64,000 nucleotides of DNA from Micromonospora chokoriensis (GCF_900091505.1 NZ_LT607409.1:558001-622000), one strand, 5' to 3'. Shown: positions 16,490-24,917, counted from the stretch's first letter. Program-made: numbers and translations. Notes: generated by a model not told the origin, from the letters alone.

Positions 16490-16616
16490 CCGCACAGTCT
16501 CCCGTGCGGGACCGTGTCGCGCGCAAGTGGACCCACCGCGGCGACCCGACCCACCGCGGCGACCCGACGGCCGCGTGACTCCCCGGCGGATCCCCTGCGG
16601 CCCGACCGGGAGATCG

Positions 16617-17930
16617 TCACCGGCGACGGTCCAGTAGTAGAACGTCCACGGTGGATCCGGCGGCGGCCGTGGTGACCCGCTCGCCGAGCACGAGCAGCCC
16701 GTTCGCCTCGGCCAGCCCGGAGAGGGTGAACGGCCCACCACGCAGCGGCTGGACCGTGTACCCGCCGCCCCGGCGTTCGGCGACGTGCGCCGGCCGGAAC
16801 TCACGCAGCCCGGCCGGCGACGACACTGTCTCCAGCAGGTGCGCCCGCACACTGGGTCGGAACACCGGCTCGGCGCCGGCGAGCAGTTGGATGGCGGGGC
16901 GGGCCAACACCTCGAAGCCGATCAACGCGGCGCCGGGGTCGCCGGGCAGGCACACCACCGGCACCTCCTCGGCGCCGACAGTGCCGAACCCGAGCGCGGT
17001 GCCGGGATAGAGCGCCACGTCGGTGAACGTGACCGGCCCGGCCCGGCCGCCCTCGCGGCGCGACAGGATCCGGCGCACCATGTCGCCGGGGCCGGTGCCG
17101 GTGCCACCGGTGGTGATGATCAGGTCGGCGCGCAGGGTCTGGTCCTCCAGCAGCCCGCGCAGCCCTTCCGGGTCGTCGTCGCAGATCCCCACCCGGTACG
17201 CCAGGGCGCCCACCTCGGCGGCGGCGGCGGTCAACGCGTGCGAGTTGGCGTCCACCACCTGCCCCGGCTGACTCCCCCGGCCCACGTCGACGAGTTCGTC
17301 GCCGGTGGCCACGATGACCACCCGGGGGCTGGGTCGGACGACCACGTGCCCGATGCCGGTGGCGGCGAACACCGCGACCAGCGCCGGGGAGACGTACGTG
17401 CCGGCGCGGGCGAGCAGGGTGCCGGCGGGCAGTTCCTCACCGGCGCGGCGTACCCCGTACCCCCGCTTGGGGGTGCGGAAGATCTCCACGGCGGCCATGC
17501 CCTGGTCGGTCCACTCCACCGGAACGACCACGTCCGCGGCGACCGGCAGCGGCGCCCCGGCGGCCACCGAGAAGCACGAACCCGGGGTGAGCCGGACCGG
17601 CCGCCAGCTCGCGGCGCCCAGATCGCCCACCACGTTGAGCCGGATCGACCGCCCACCGCGGATGCCGGAGGGGGCCGGGACGTAGCTCGGGCCCCGACCC
17701 CCTCCGGAGATGTCCTCCCAGCGGGCCGCGTAACCGTCCACGGCCGCCTGGTCGAAGGCCGGGAAGGCGTGCGGCGCGACGACGTCCTCGGCGAGGACGT
17801 TGCCGTGCGCCTGGGTGAGGTCGAGGTCGAGTGGCGGCAGCGCGCGTAACCTGCGCAGCACGCTGCCCAGGTAGTCGGCGAGCGGCGTCAACTCGTTCGC
17901 GGCCGCCTCGGCGTCGGCCGTCGCGGTCAT
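16617..17930 (-). CDS. glp: MoeA/gephyrin-like protein, probable divisome factor Glp
   Basis: A 437-residue MoeA-fold protein: domain I/II at the N-terminus (AVDGYA at about 64-69), the MPT-binding domain at about 185-330, and a C-terminal domain IV. In molybdenum-inserting MoeA the loop after TTGG usually reads VSVGxxD; here it is TTGGTGTGPGD, so the catalytic loop is altered. No other molybdenum cofactor gene is nearby. Together with the SepX/GlpR-like gene this fits Glp, the gephyrin-like protein that binds FtsZ in Corynebacterium. The ATG at 17930 overlaps galU by 4 bases. A conventional MoeA role cannot be excluded. Confidence 0.8.
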   Translation of the reverse strand: MTATADAEAAANELTPLADYLGSVLRRLRALPPLDLDLTQAHGNVLAEDVVAPHAFPAFDQAAVDGYAARWEDISGGGRGPSYVPAPSGIRGGRSIRLNVVGDLGAASWRPVRLTPGSCFSVAAGAPLPVAADVVVPVEWTDQGMAAVEIFRTPKRGYGVRRAGEELPAGTLLARAGTYVSPALVAVFAATGIGHVVVRPSPRVVIVATGDELVDVGRGSQPGQVVDANSHALTAAAAEVGALAYRVGICDDDPEGLRGLLEDQTLRADLIITTGGTGTGPGDMVRRILSRREGGRAGPVTFTDVALYPGTALGFGTVGAEEVPVVCLPGDPGAALIGFEVLARPAIQLLAGAEPVFRPSVRAHLLETVSSPAGLREFRPAHVAERRGGGYTVQPLRGGPFTLSGLAEANGLLVLGERVTTAAAGSTVDVLLLDRRR

Positions 17931-18889
17931 GTACCAGATCCGCCTGCCGCGTCGGCCTTGACGAAGTCGGCCAGCCAGGATCGGAACTCGCCACCCAGGT
18001 CGTCGCGCTCGGCGGCGATCTGCACCACCGTCTGGAGGTAGCCCAGCGGCATGCCGGTGTCGTAGCGGGTGCCCCGGTAGACGATCGCGTGCACCGGGGT
18101 GCCCTCGGTACGCAGCAACTCCATCGCGTCGGTCAACTGGATCTCGCCGCCGCTGCCCGGCTTGGTCCGCCGGATCGCCTCGAAGATCTTGCCGGGCAGC
18201 ACGTAGCGGCCGAGCACCGCGAGGTTGCTCGGCGCGTCCTCCGGCTGCGGCTTCTCCACCATCCCGGTCACCTTGACGACCTCGCCGATGTCGGTCAGCT
18301 CGGACTCGACGGGTTCGACGGAGGCGATCCCGTACCGCTTCGTCTCGGCCGGGTCGACCTCGAAGAAGGCGAGCACCACACCGCCGGTGCGGGCCTGCAG
18401 CTCCAGCATCGCCGGCAGCAGAGGCTCCGACGGTTTGACGAACTCGTCACCGAGCAGCACCGCGAAGGGCTGGTCACCGACGTGCGACTCGGCGTACCCG
18501 ACGGCGTGGCCGAGCCCGAGCTGCTCGGGCTGCCGCACCGTGTAGATCTCGGCCAGCTCGCTGGGCCCCCGCACGGCGGCCAGCCGCTCGGCGTCGCCCT
18601 TCTCCTCCAGCCTGGTCTCCAGGTCGGGGCGACGGTCGAAGTGGTCCACCATCGACGTCTTACCCCGACCGGTGATCAGCAACACGTCGCCGATGCCGGC
18701 CTGGGTGGCCTCCTCGACGATGTACTGCAGAACCGGCCGATCCACCACCGGCAGCAGTTCCTTGGGCACCGCCTTCGTGGCCGGCAGGAACCGGGTGGCC
18801 AGTCCGGCGGCCGGGATGACGGCCTTGACCGCCAGGGGACGGCCGGTTGCGGCGGCCGCCGATGAGGGGTTCGCTGAGTGCTCCGACAT
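17927..18889 (-). CDS. galU: UTP-glucose-1-phosphate uridylyltransferase
   Basis: A 320-residue GalU that makes UDP-glucose from UTP and glucose-1-phosphate. The nucleotide-binding GLATRFLPATKAVPKELLP signature is at about residues 29-47, followed by VVDRPVLQYIVEEA and GQEE-like sugar-site residues further on (LGHAVGYAESHVGD, GEIQLTDAM). The first about 18 residues are a non-conserved Ser/Ala-rich extension. It overlaps glp by 4 bases and starts 9 bases after the GGDEF gene stop, so the minus-strand block from 21274 down to 14879 may be one transcription unit supplying cell-envelope precursor and division proteins. Confidence 0.93.
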   Translation of the reverse strand: MSEHSANPSSAAAATGRPLAVKAVIPAAGLATRFLPATKAVPKELLPVVDRPVLQYIVEEATQAGIGDVLLITGRGKTSMVDHFDRRPDLETRLEEKGDAERLAAVRGPSELAEIYTVRQPEQLGLGHAVGYAESHVGDQPFAVLLGDEFVKPSEPLLPAMLELQARTGGVVLAFFEVDPAETKRYGIASVEPVESELTDIGEVVKVTGMVEKPQPEDAPSNLAVLGRYVLPGKIFEAIRRTKPGSGGEIQLTDAMELLRTEGTPVHAIVYRGTRYDTGMPLGYLQTVVQIAAERDDLGGEFRSWLADFVKADAAGGSGT

Positions 18890-18898
18890 GCCGCGAGA

Positions 18899-21274
18899 CT
18901 ATCGGCCACGGCTCTGCCGCGGCGGGTGTGGCCCAGAAGACGCGCCGCCACCCGACCCCGGCCGCGCGGCGTCCGGGCCGGCTCCCGCGCTGTCCGGTGG
19001 GTCGTCGGCCGGGTCCGGCCCGGCGTGCGTCGCACCGGCCGGCGACGATTCGGGTACGCACACCGCCGACTCCGACCGGGCGGAGCCGCCCGGCTCCCGG
19101 CTGACCTGCACGTGCTGGCCGGCACGCGGCAGCCCGTCGCTCGGTGTCGCCGCCCCGGCGAGCACCGGTAGCTCCCGGGTCACCACGTCCGGGCGTACCT
19201 CGGCCACCCGGTAGGTGTCGCGGCCGGCCGCCTTTGCGGCGTAGAGCGCGTCGTCGGCGGCCTCCAGCACCTCGCGTCCGGTGCTGCCGTTGTCCGGATA
19301 GACGGCGATGCCCACCGACACGGTCACCACGACCGGTCCGGCGTCCGCCTCGACGGCGATCGGGGTCTCGCGCACCACGGCGCCGAGTCGCTCGGCCACG
19401 ATCGCCGCGCCCCGCGCGTCGGTCTCCGGCAGCAGCAGGACGAACTCCTCGCCACCCTGCCGGAACGCCAGATCGACCTCGCGGATCTCACCGCGTACCC
19501 GCCTGGCGAACTCGGCCAGCACGGTGTCCCCCGCCGCGTGCCCGTACGTGTCGTTGACGTCCTTGAACCGGTCGAGGTCGAGCGCGAGGATGCTCAGCAT
19601 CCGCCCGAACCGGCTGGCCCGTTCCACCTCCCGGCGGATCGACTCGCGCAGGTAGCGGTAGTTCCACAGCCCGGTGAGCGGGTCGGTGAGCGAGAGCCGT
19701 TGCGCCTCCTCGTGCACCCGGACGTTGTCCACGGCCACCGCCGCGTGACCGGCGAAGGTGCGCAGGGTGACCAGGTCGTCGTCGTCGAACTCGTCGGCGC
19801 CCAGCCGGTCGTAGAGGGCCAGCACCCCGAGTGCCGCCGCCGCGTTGGTGTCGTCGGTCGGCGTCGAGGGCGCGGCGGGAGTCGCTGCGGCACCGCCCGG
19901 GGCGGCGAACGGGACTGCGACATAGGTACGGCAGCGCGGCTCACCCGACGGGGCCTCAGCCGGCTCCATCCGCCCCCGCTGTGGTTCGCCGGTGGCGGCG
20001 ACAGCCCCGACCACGCCGACGCCCACCGGCACCCGAAGCGTCGACGGCCCGTCCGGGTCGTCCTCGGGCCACCGCCCGTCCAACCCCTCGGTGCACTGTG
20101 CGACGAGCACCCCGCCCGTCTCCACCAGCAACACGGCGCCGGCGCGGGCGCCGGTGGCTCCGATGGCACTGTGCAGGATCACCCGCAGGATGCGTTGCAG
20201 GTCGTGCGTGCTGGCCAGGGTGTCACCGAGCACCCCGAGGTGCCCGCGGAGCTGGTCCCGGTTGCTGGTCAACGCCGCGACGTAGGAGCCGGTCTCCCTG
20301 GTCATCCGGTTGAACGCGGCGGCCAGCCGGCCCAGCTCGTCGCGGCTGCGGACCGGCACCCGGGCGGTCAGGTCGCCCTGGGCCACCCGGTCGACCGCGC
20401 CGGCCAACTCGACCAGCGGCCGGGTGGTGACCCGGGCCAACCGCCAGGCGCTCAGGACGGCGAGGAGCGCGGCCAGGACGACCACACCCGCGAGCGTGGC
20501 GTGCAGCCCGGGCGGCAGTTCGCTGGGCACGGAGAGCACCAGGGGCAGCGGCTGCGCGTCGGACGGCCCGATCCTCCGCACGTACCGACCGTCGGTGGTT
20601 TCGGTGACCCGCTCACCGTCGACGGTGCTGGCGGCGGCCAGGACCGCGTCACGTACCTCGCGGGACTCGGTCGTGTGGGTGACCCGCGCGGCGCTCGCGC
20701 CGCTGTCGAGCAGGGTGACCGCCACTCCGGTCACCGCCGCCAGTCGGGCCACGAAGGCCGGGTCGACCAGGTGCGCGGCGGTCACCGTGCCCAGCAATGT
20801 TCCGGAGCGGTCGCGGAGGTCGACCTGGGCGGCCAGCGCACGGACCGGGCGGACCGGGCCGGCGGTCTCGCCGTTGGTCGGGCCCGTCGTTCCGCCCTCG
20901 GCCGGGCCGGCGGTCTCGCCGTTGGTCGGGCCGGAGCAGTCCCGCCAGGGGGCCGTCGGCGCGCCGGGCGACACGTAGCTGACATTGCCGGTCACGTCGG
21001 TGATCAGTACAGCGGCGGCCAGGCCACGGCCGACCAGCTGGGCCGCCGCGACGGCCGGATCGGCGGTGAGGGCCACCGCGTCGGCGGTGGCCCGCAACTG
21101 CTGGCAGAGCGCGTCGACGGAGGTACGCACGGCGGACGCCGCCACCGCCAGCCGTTCGGTGGAGCGGCTACGGTCCACGGCCGCGACCGTCGAGGCGACG
21201 AAGAGCGTGCCGAGCAGGACCGGCCCGAGCACCACCACGAGGAAGGCTGCCGTCAACCGCCCGCGTAGCGTCAC
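18899..21274 (-). CDS. Membrane GGDEF diguanylate cyclase with HAMP and GAF
   Basis: A 791-residue sensor: an N-terminal transmembrane helix (about 7-33), an extracytoplasmic sensor region, a second helix (about 258-280), HAMP (about 281-335), GAF (about 355-530), GGDEF domain (about 540-705) and a long Pro/Ser/Gly tail. The active site reads GGEEF at 607-611 and the inhibitory site RxxD is intact at 598-601, so it should make c-di-GMP with product feedback. The sensor region has an internal GPTNGETAGP repeat (about 115-140), a low-complexity insertion. It starts divergently from the formyl-THF cyclo-ligase, 85 bases apart, and is followed closely by galU. Confidence 0.9.
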   Translation of the reverse strand: MTLRGRLTAAFLVVVLGPVLLGTLFVASTVAAVDRSRSTERLAVAASAVRTSVDALCQQLRATADAVALTADPAVAAAQLVGRGLAAAVLITDVTGNVSYVSPGAPTAPWRDCSGPTNGETAGPAEGGTTGPTNGETAGPVRPVRALAAQVDLRDRSGTLLGTVTAAHLVDPAFVARLAAVTGVAVTLLDSGASAARVTHTTESREVRDAVLAAASTVDGERVTETTDGRYVRRIGPSDAQPLPLVLSVPSELPPGLHATLAGVVVLAALLAVLSAWRLARVTTRPLVELAGAVDRVAQGDLTARVPVRSRDELGRLAAAFNRMTRETGSYVAALTSNRDQLRGHLGVLGDTLASTHDLQRILRVILHSAIGATGARAGAVLLVETGGVLVAQCTEGLDGRWPEDDPDGPSTLRVPVGVGVVGAVAATGEPQRGRMEPAEAPSGEPRCRTYVAVPFAAPGGAAATPAAPSTPTDDTNAAAALGVLALYDRLGADEFDDDDLVTLRTFAGHAAVAVDNVRVHEEAQRLSLTDPLTGLWNYRYLRESIRREVERASRFGRMLSILALDLDRFKDVNDTYGHAAGDTVLAEFARRVRGEIREVDLAFRQGGEEFVLLLPETDARGAAIVAERLGAVVRETPIAVEADAGPVVVTVSVGIAVYPDNGSTGREVLEAADDALYAAKAAGRDTYRVAEVRPDVVTRELPVLAGAATPSDGLPRAGQHVQVSREPGGSARSESAVCVPESSPAGATHAGPDPADDPPDSAGAGPDAARPGSGGGASSGPHPPRQSRGR

Positions 21275-21359
21275 TCGGTCCCCCCGGAAGTTCCGCCTCC
21301 GTTGCTTGCGATGCTGACACAGAGCAACCGTGGGAGAGGCGTTGCGTCAGGAGTGTTGC

Positions 21360-22037
21360 GTGCCGGAATTTTCTGATGAAGCGGAAGTGACGCGTGCGGC
21401 GAAGCGGGACACCCGCGTGGAACTGCTCGCCCGCCGCCGCTCGCTGCCCGAACCCACCCGGGCCGCCGCCGCCGGGCGCGTGCAGGCTGAACTGGTCACA
21501 CTGGTACGCCGACTGCGCCCGCGCAGGATGACGGCGTACGTGCCGATCGGCTCCGAACCGGGCGGCGCAGACCTGCCGGAGGTGCTGCGGGCGGCGTTGC
21601 CGGCCGACGCCGAGTTGCTGCTGCCGGTGCTCCTCGCCGACCTCGACCTGGACTGGTCGGCGTATACCGGGCCGGCGGACGTGATCGTCGCCGGTCGGGG
21701 TATCCGTGAGCCGACGGGTGTCCGCCTCGGGGTGGACGCCGTCGCGGACGCGGAGCTGGTGGTCGTACCGGCCCTCGCGGTCGATCAGCACGGTCGGCGG
21801 CTCGGGCGGGGCGGCGGCTCCTACGACCGGGCCCTCGCCCGGGTGCCCGAGGCGACACTGACAGTGGTGCCTCTGCACGACGGCGAGCTGGTCGACGCCC
21901 TTCCGGCGGAGCCGCACGACCGGCTCGTCCGCGCGGTCGTCACCCCCGCCGACGGGGTGCGTACGCTTGACGGCGGCCCGGGTGCGGCGCACGGTGTCGC
22001 GCCCCACACGTCCGCTGGACGAACCCGGGGCGAATGA
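21360..22037 (+). CDS. 5-formyltetrahydrofolate cyclo-ligase
   Basis: A 225-residue enzyme that converts 5-formyl-THF to 5,10-methenyl-THF using ATP. Family features are AAKRDTRVELLARRRSLP near the start, YVPIGSEPG (about 60-68) and the C-terminal LGRGGGSYDRALA nucleotide-binding loop (about 145-157). The GTG at 21360 is chosen because AGGAG (21349-21353) precedes it by 6 bases; a GTG at 21330 would add 10 residues that include the Cys-Cys pair and put this site inside the gene. The C-terminal about 30 residues beyond TPADGVRT are non-conserved. It is transcribed toward the FmdB-family gene. Confidence 0.9.
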   Translation: MPEFSDEAEVTRAAKRDTRVELLARRRSLPEPTRAAAAGRVQAELVTLVRRLRPRRMTAYVPIGSEPGGADLPEVLRAALPADAELLLPVLLADLDLDWSAYTGPADVIVAGRGIREPTGVRLGVDAVADAELVVVPALAVDQHGRRLGRGGGSYDRALARVPEATLTVVPLHDGELVDALPAEPHDRLVRAVVTPADGVRTLDGGPGAAHGVAPHTSAGRTRGE

Positions 22038-22044
22038 CGCACCA

Positions 22045-22071
22045 TTGGCACTCGAATACGTCGAGTGCCAA
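22045..22071 (+). terminator. Perfect hairpin between cyclo-ligase and FmdB genes
   Basis: TTGGCACTCGA (22045-22055) and TCGAGTGCCAA (22061-22071) form an 11-bp perfect stem with loop ATACG, 7 bases after the cyclo-ligase stop and 19 bases before the next ribosome binding site. No T-run follows. It may be a terminator or a processing/regulatory hairpin in the 5' leader of the FmdB gene. Confidence 0.5.
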
Positions 22072-22099
22072 CTGGCCGAGCCCAGATCCGGAGGAGAAC

Positions 22100-22510
22100 G
22101 TGCCCACGTACCAGTACGCCTGCACCACGTGCGGTCACCAGCTCGAGGCGGTGCAGTCCTTCTCTGACGAGCCGCTGACCGAGTGCCCGGCGTGTCAGGG
22201 GCGGCTGCGCAAGGTCTTCAACTCGGTCGGCATCGTCTTCAAGGGGTCGGGCTTCTACCGCACCGACTCGCGGGCGTCCGGCTCCGAGACGACGGCCGGC
22301 GGCACGGCCGGCAAGCCGGCGAAGTCCGAGTCGTCGTCCGGCGACAAGTCCGGGTCTTCCTCGTCCTCGTCGTCCGGTTCCTCGTCCGGGTCGTCCTCGT
22401 CCTCGGGGTCGTCGGCGGGCGGATCGTCCTCCAGCGGGTCGTCCTCGGGTGGGTCGTCCTCGGGTGGGTCCAGCGGCGGCAAGGCCCCGGCGGCCAGCTC
22501 CGCCTCCTGA
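22100..22510 (+). CDS. FmdB-family zinc ribbon protein with Ser/Gly tail
   Basis: A 136-residue protein. Residues 1-50 are the FmdB/CxxC_CxxC_SSSS zinc ribbon (MPTYQYACTTCGHQLE, then CPACQGRLRKVF) with four Cys for one zinc, and the conserved GSGFYRTD follows. Residues 65-125 are almost only Ser and Gly (SSSGSSSGSSSSS-type repeats), an unusually long disordered tail. The GTG at 22100 has GGAGGAG at 22090-22096. The function of the family is unsettled; it is often described as a putative regulatory protein. Confidence 0.9.
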   Translation: MPTYQYACTTCGHQLEAVQSFSDEPLTECPACQGRLRKVFNSVGIVFKGSGFYRTDSRASGSETTAGGTAGKPAKSESSSGDKSGSSSSSSSGSSSGSSSSSGSSAGGSSSSGSSSGGSSSGGSSGGKAPAASSAS

Positions 22511-22635
22511 CGCCCGCACGGCACCGGGGGGATCGATCCCCGGCGGCCGTCGGTCCCCGGCCTGATCACCGCCGACCCGTAGCCGACCCCTCGCCGACCC
22601 GGCTTGATCCGGACGGATTCCTCGCCCACCCGGCT

Positions 22636-22712
22636 TGATCGACTCGGGTTCGCGGAAGCCGGCCTGTCCTGGCCACCCGGACAGCCCGACGTCCGTGACG
22701 TCGAGTCGATCA
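22636..22712. repeat. Palindromic element (GATCGACTCGGGTT family), copy 2
   Basis: TGATCGACTCG at 22636-22646 pairs with CGAGTCGATCA at 22702-22712; inside, CTGTCC and GGACAG pair. The arm GATCGACTCGGGTT matches the right arm of the palindrome at 14634-14708. A shorter CCGGCTTGATC is repeated at 22600-22610. These lie in the 364-base gap 22511-22874, which has no gene that I can support. Confidence 0.55.
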
Positions 22713-22750
22713 CGGCTGCGGCCGTAGCACATCCGGCCGACCGGCAGGCG

Positions 22751-22778
22751 TTGTCCACAGGCCCGCCGGTTATCCACA
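22751..22778 (+). promoter_or_regulatory. Two DnaA-box-like sites
   Basis: TTGTCCACA (22751-22759) and TTATCCACA (22770-22778) lie in the same orientation 19 bp apart, each matching the actinobacterial DnaA box TTRTCCACA. They sit about 97 bases upstream of the SAF-domain gene. There are too few for an origin; they may titrate DnaA or regulate the gene, or be chance. Confidence 0.45.
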
Positions 22779-22874
22779 GGTGGCTGCCGACGGTCGGCGA
22801 ACCACGGCTGGAACGGCCTAGCCTGCCGCCGAGGGTGTCGCTGCGACGTCCTCGGACGGGAGGCGGCAGAGGCG

Positions 22875-23525
22875 ATGGGTGACCCAGACTCCGTGCGGGC
22901 GCTGCGTCCCCTGCCTCGGCTCACGATGCCCGGCGGGCGCAGCCTGCTCCGGGCCGTGCTGGTCGCCGCGCTGCTCGGCCTCGCCGCCGCCGTCCTGCAC
23001 GCCCCGCCCGGTTGCCCGCCGAGCGCCTCGTCCTCACCTGGTGCGGCAGGGCCAGCCGGCACCACCGGCCAGCTCGACGAAGGCGGCTCACCTGGCACCA
23101 CCGGCCAGCTCGACGGAGGCGGCTCACCCGGTCCCGACGCCCGCGAGACCGGCGGGCCACCATCAGCCGACCCTACCGCGGGAGGCAGCACAGCCGCCGG
23201 CCCTACCGGGGCAGGCAGCGGCGACGGCTCAATCAGACCGGTGCCGCTGCCCAGCGGCGCTGTCGGGGTGCCGATCCGGCTGGCCGAACCGGCCGCGCTG
23301 GCGGTGGCCCGTCCCGGCACCCGGGTCGATCTGCTCGCCGCGACACCCGACCGGGCCGGCACCGAGGCTGCGCTGCTCGCACAGGCAGCTCTCGTCCTGG
23401 ACGTCCTGGGTGCCGACGCGACCGACGGGTCCACCGCGCTCTACCTGGCCCTTCGCCCGGACCAGGCACAACGTGCCGTCGGGCTCCCCGAAGGCACCCG
23501 GTTCGCCGTCGTCGTCCGCGGCTGA
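22875..23525 (+). CDS. SAF-domain (CpaB/RcpC-like) membrane protein
   Basis: A 216-residue protein with one N-terminal transmembrane helix (about 24-42), a Gly/Pro/Ser-rich linker carrying a near-perfect repeat of GTTGQLD-GGSPG (about 62-87), and a C-terminal SAF domain (about 125-216: VPIRLAEPAALAVARPGTRVDLLAA). SAF domains in CpaB/RcpC proteins belong to Flp/Tad pilus assembly and may bind peptidoglycan. No pilus genes are nearby, and isolated genes of this form are common in actinobacteria. The ATG at 22875 has GGAGG (22859-22863) about 11 bases upstream. Confidence 0.75.
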   Translation: MGDPDSVRALRPLPRLTMPGGRSLLRAVLVAALLGLAAAVLHAPPGCPPSASSSPGAAGPAGTTGQLDEGGSPGTTGQLDGGGSPGPDARETGGPPSADPTAGGSTAAGPTGAGSGDGSIRPVPLPSGAVGVPIRLAEPAALAVARPGTRVDLLAATPDRAGTEAALLAQAALVLDVLGADATDGSTALYLALRPDQAQRAVGLPEGTRFAVVVRG

Positions 23526-23550
23526 GCAGCCACCGCCTCGCGGTCGGGGG

Positions 23551-23733
23551 TCAGTCCCAGTGTGGGGGGCGTTCGGCGAGCAGCCAGTCGTCGTTGCCGC
23601 CGGACCGCTCGCCCCAACCACGGTCGGTGTCGTCGGAGGTCTGCTCGGGCAGCACCACGAAGTCGTCGCTCAGGTCGACGGTCCGGTCATCGTCGCCGCG
23701 TACGCCCTGCTCGGCGGGTTCCTCGGTGCTCAC
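23551..23733 (-). CDS. Small acidic conserved protein ending PPHWD
   Basis: A 60-residue, strongly acidic protein (STEEPAEQGVRGDDDRTVDL at the N-terminus, DDWLLAERPPHWD at the C-terminus). The GTG at 23733 is chosen because the sequence upstream in frame (ARLRCPVALVLPV) is unlike the rest and the acidic protein starts here. I recall actinobacterial proteins of this length with the same terminal motif, but know no function. It converges on the SAF-domain gene. Confidence 0.6.
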   Translation of the reverse strand: MSTEEPAEQGVRGDDDRTVDLSDDFVVLPEQTSDDTDRGWGERSGGNDDWLLAERPPHWD

Positions 23734-23887
23734 GACCGGCAAGACTAGCGCAACCGGGCACCTCAACCGCGCCACCGCGGGTCGGTCCCCGGGTCGCGTT
23801 TCGGCACGGTCGCGGGAGACTCCGCCGACGGTGCCGCGTCGGCAAGAGGCGACCGGGCAGTCGCCCGCGTTGGTAGCGTCGGACGGC

Positions 23888-24211
23888 GTGACGACCCCCA
23901 GCGGCGGCAGCGTTCCGGACGACTACTGGCGACGGCCCGACGCGGCGGCGGCGAGTGGGCCTCCCGCCGCCCCCACGGCCACACCCGCGAGCGGGTACGC
24001 CGGCCCGCCCCCGAGCGTGCCGCCGCCGACGGGTTGGCGTCCCCCCGTACACCTGCAGCCGGCACCACCTCGGCAGTTGCCGCCGCAGGACATGGCCGGC
24101 CTGGACGCGGCCGAGCAGCGCTCGCAGCGGGTCACCTACGGTTTCGGCGCGGCGGCGGGAGTGGTGCTGGTGTTCCTGCTCTGTCTGCTCTGTTCGCGGA
24201 TCGTCTTCTGA
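23888..24211 (+). CDS. Proline-rich protein with a C-terminal membrane anchor
   Basis: A 107-residue protein from a GTG at 23888. The N-terminal two-thirds are Pro/Ala-rich and probably disordered. The only structured part is the C-terminal hydrophobic helix (about 84-105, GAAAGVVLVFLLCLLCSRIVF), which makes it a tail-anchored or single-pass protein. There is no recognised domain. It converges with the DUF2231 gene, 17 bases apart. Confidence 0.55.
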   Translation: MTTPSGGSVPDDYWRRPDAAAASGPPAAPTATPASGYAGPPPSVPPPTGWRPPVHLQPAPPRQLPPQDMAGLDAAEQRSQRVTYGFGAAAGVVLVFLLCLLCSRIVF

Positions 24212-24228
24212 CGTTAGGGCCGAGCAGG

Positions 24229-24711
24229 TCAGAGGGTGGTGCCCCAGACCGCCTCGGCACCGGTGTGACCGGTCAGGTAGACGTAGACCAGTGCGGCGAT
24301 GGACAGCGCCACCGTCGCCACCGCCAGCACCGGGGTCACCAGCCCCGGCAACTGCGGCACCCGGGGGTGCCCACTGGTCACCACGAGCAGCAGGATGGCC
24401 ACGATCCCGAGCGGCACCACGATGCGGAACAGGATGTCGCCGTAGCGGGAGTGCTCGAAGATCTGGTCGAGGATCGGTCCCTGGAAGCCCCGGGCGACCA
24501 GCGCGTCGGTGAACACCTCACCCGACTTGACGGCCACGAAGGCGGTCACCGGCGCGACCACGGCGAGGAGACCCACGGCCCAGTCCAGCCGGTGTCGCCA
24601 CCGGGGCAGACCCACGTACGCGATGGCCAGCGCCGCCAGCAGCGGTACGAACACGACGACCGCGTGAACCACCAGGACGTGCACCGGTAGGCCCAGGATC
24701 TCCTCGAACAT
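24229..24711 (-). CDS. DUF2231 membrane protein
   Basis: A 160-residue protein with four predicted transmembrane helices (about 12-32, 42-62, 95-115, 127-147) and the family's early LPVHVLVVHAVVVFVPL. The paired His residues in the first helices (PVHVLVVH) suggest metal or heme ligands. The function is unknown. The ATG at 24711 is supported by GGAGG 5 bases upstream. It is divergent from the fur gene, with 203 bases between. Confidence 0.85.
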   Translation of the reverse strand: MFEEILGLPVHVLVVHAVVVFVPLLAALAIAYVGLPRWRHRLDWAVGLLAVVAPVTAFVAVKSGEVFTDALVARGFQGPILDQIFEHSRYGDILFRIVVPLGIVAILLLVVTSGHPRVPQLPGLVTPVLAVATVALSIAALVYVYLTGHTGAEAVWGTTL

Positions 24712-24905
24712 CGAACCCTCCAGGTGGATCACGGTCAGGGGGTGGTCAGCGTACGGTCCGCCGGTCGTCCCCAGGCTTCCGACCGGACACACGCGTAACC
24801 CAACGATCGGGTTCACCCACTCGGGCGCCATCCCGATCTTCCCGGGGCTGTGTCGGTGGCCACCCCGACCCGGCGACGGTTGTCGATGCTGGTCGCGCGT
24901 GCTGT

Positions 24906-24917
24906 CATTGGCCAATG
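24906..24917. promoter_or_regulatory. 12-bp palindrome at the fur start codon
   Basis: CATTGGCCAATG is a perfect palindrome whose last three bases are the fur ATG. Position over the translation start would suit an autoregulatory operator. It does not match a Fur box that I know. Confidence 0.3.

Noticed and set aside
16617..17930. Molybdenum cofactor gene moeA
   Set aside because: The catalytic loop is altered and the neighbours fit the Glp/SepX divisome pair; a molybdenum role is kept only as an alternative.
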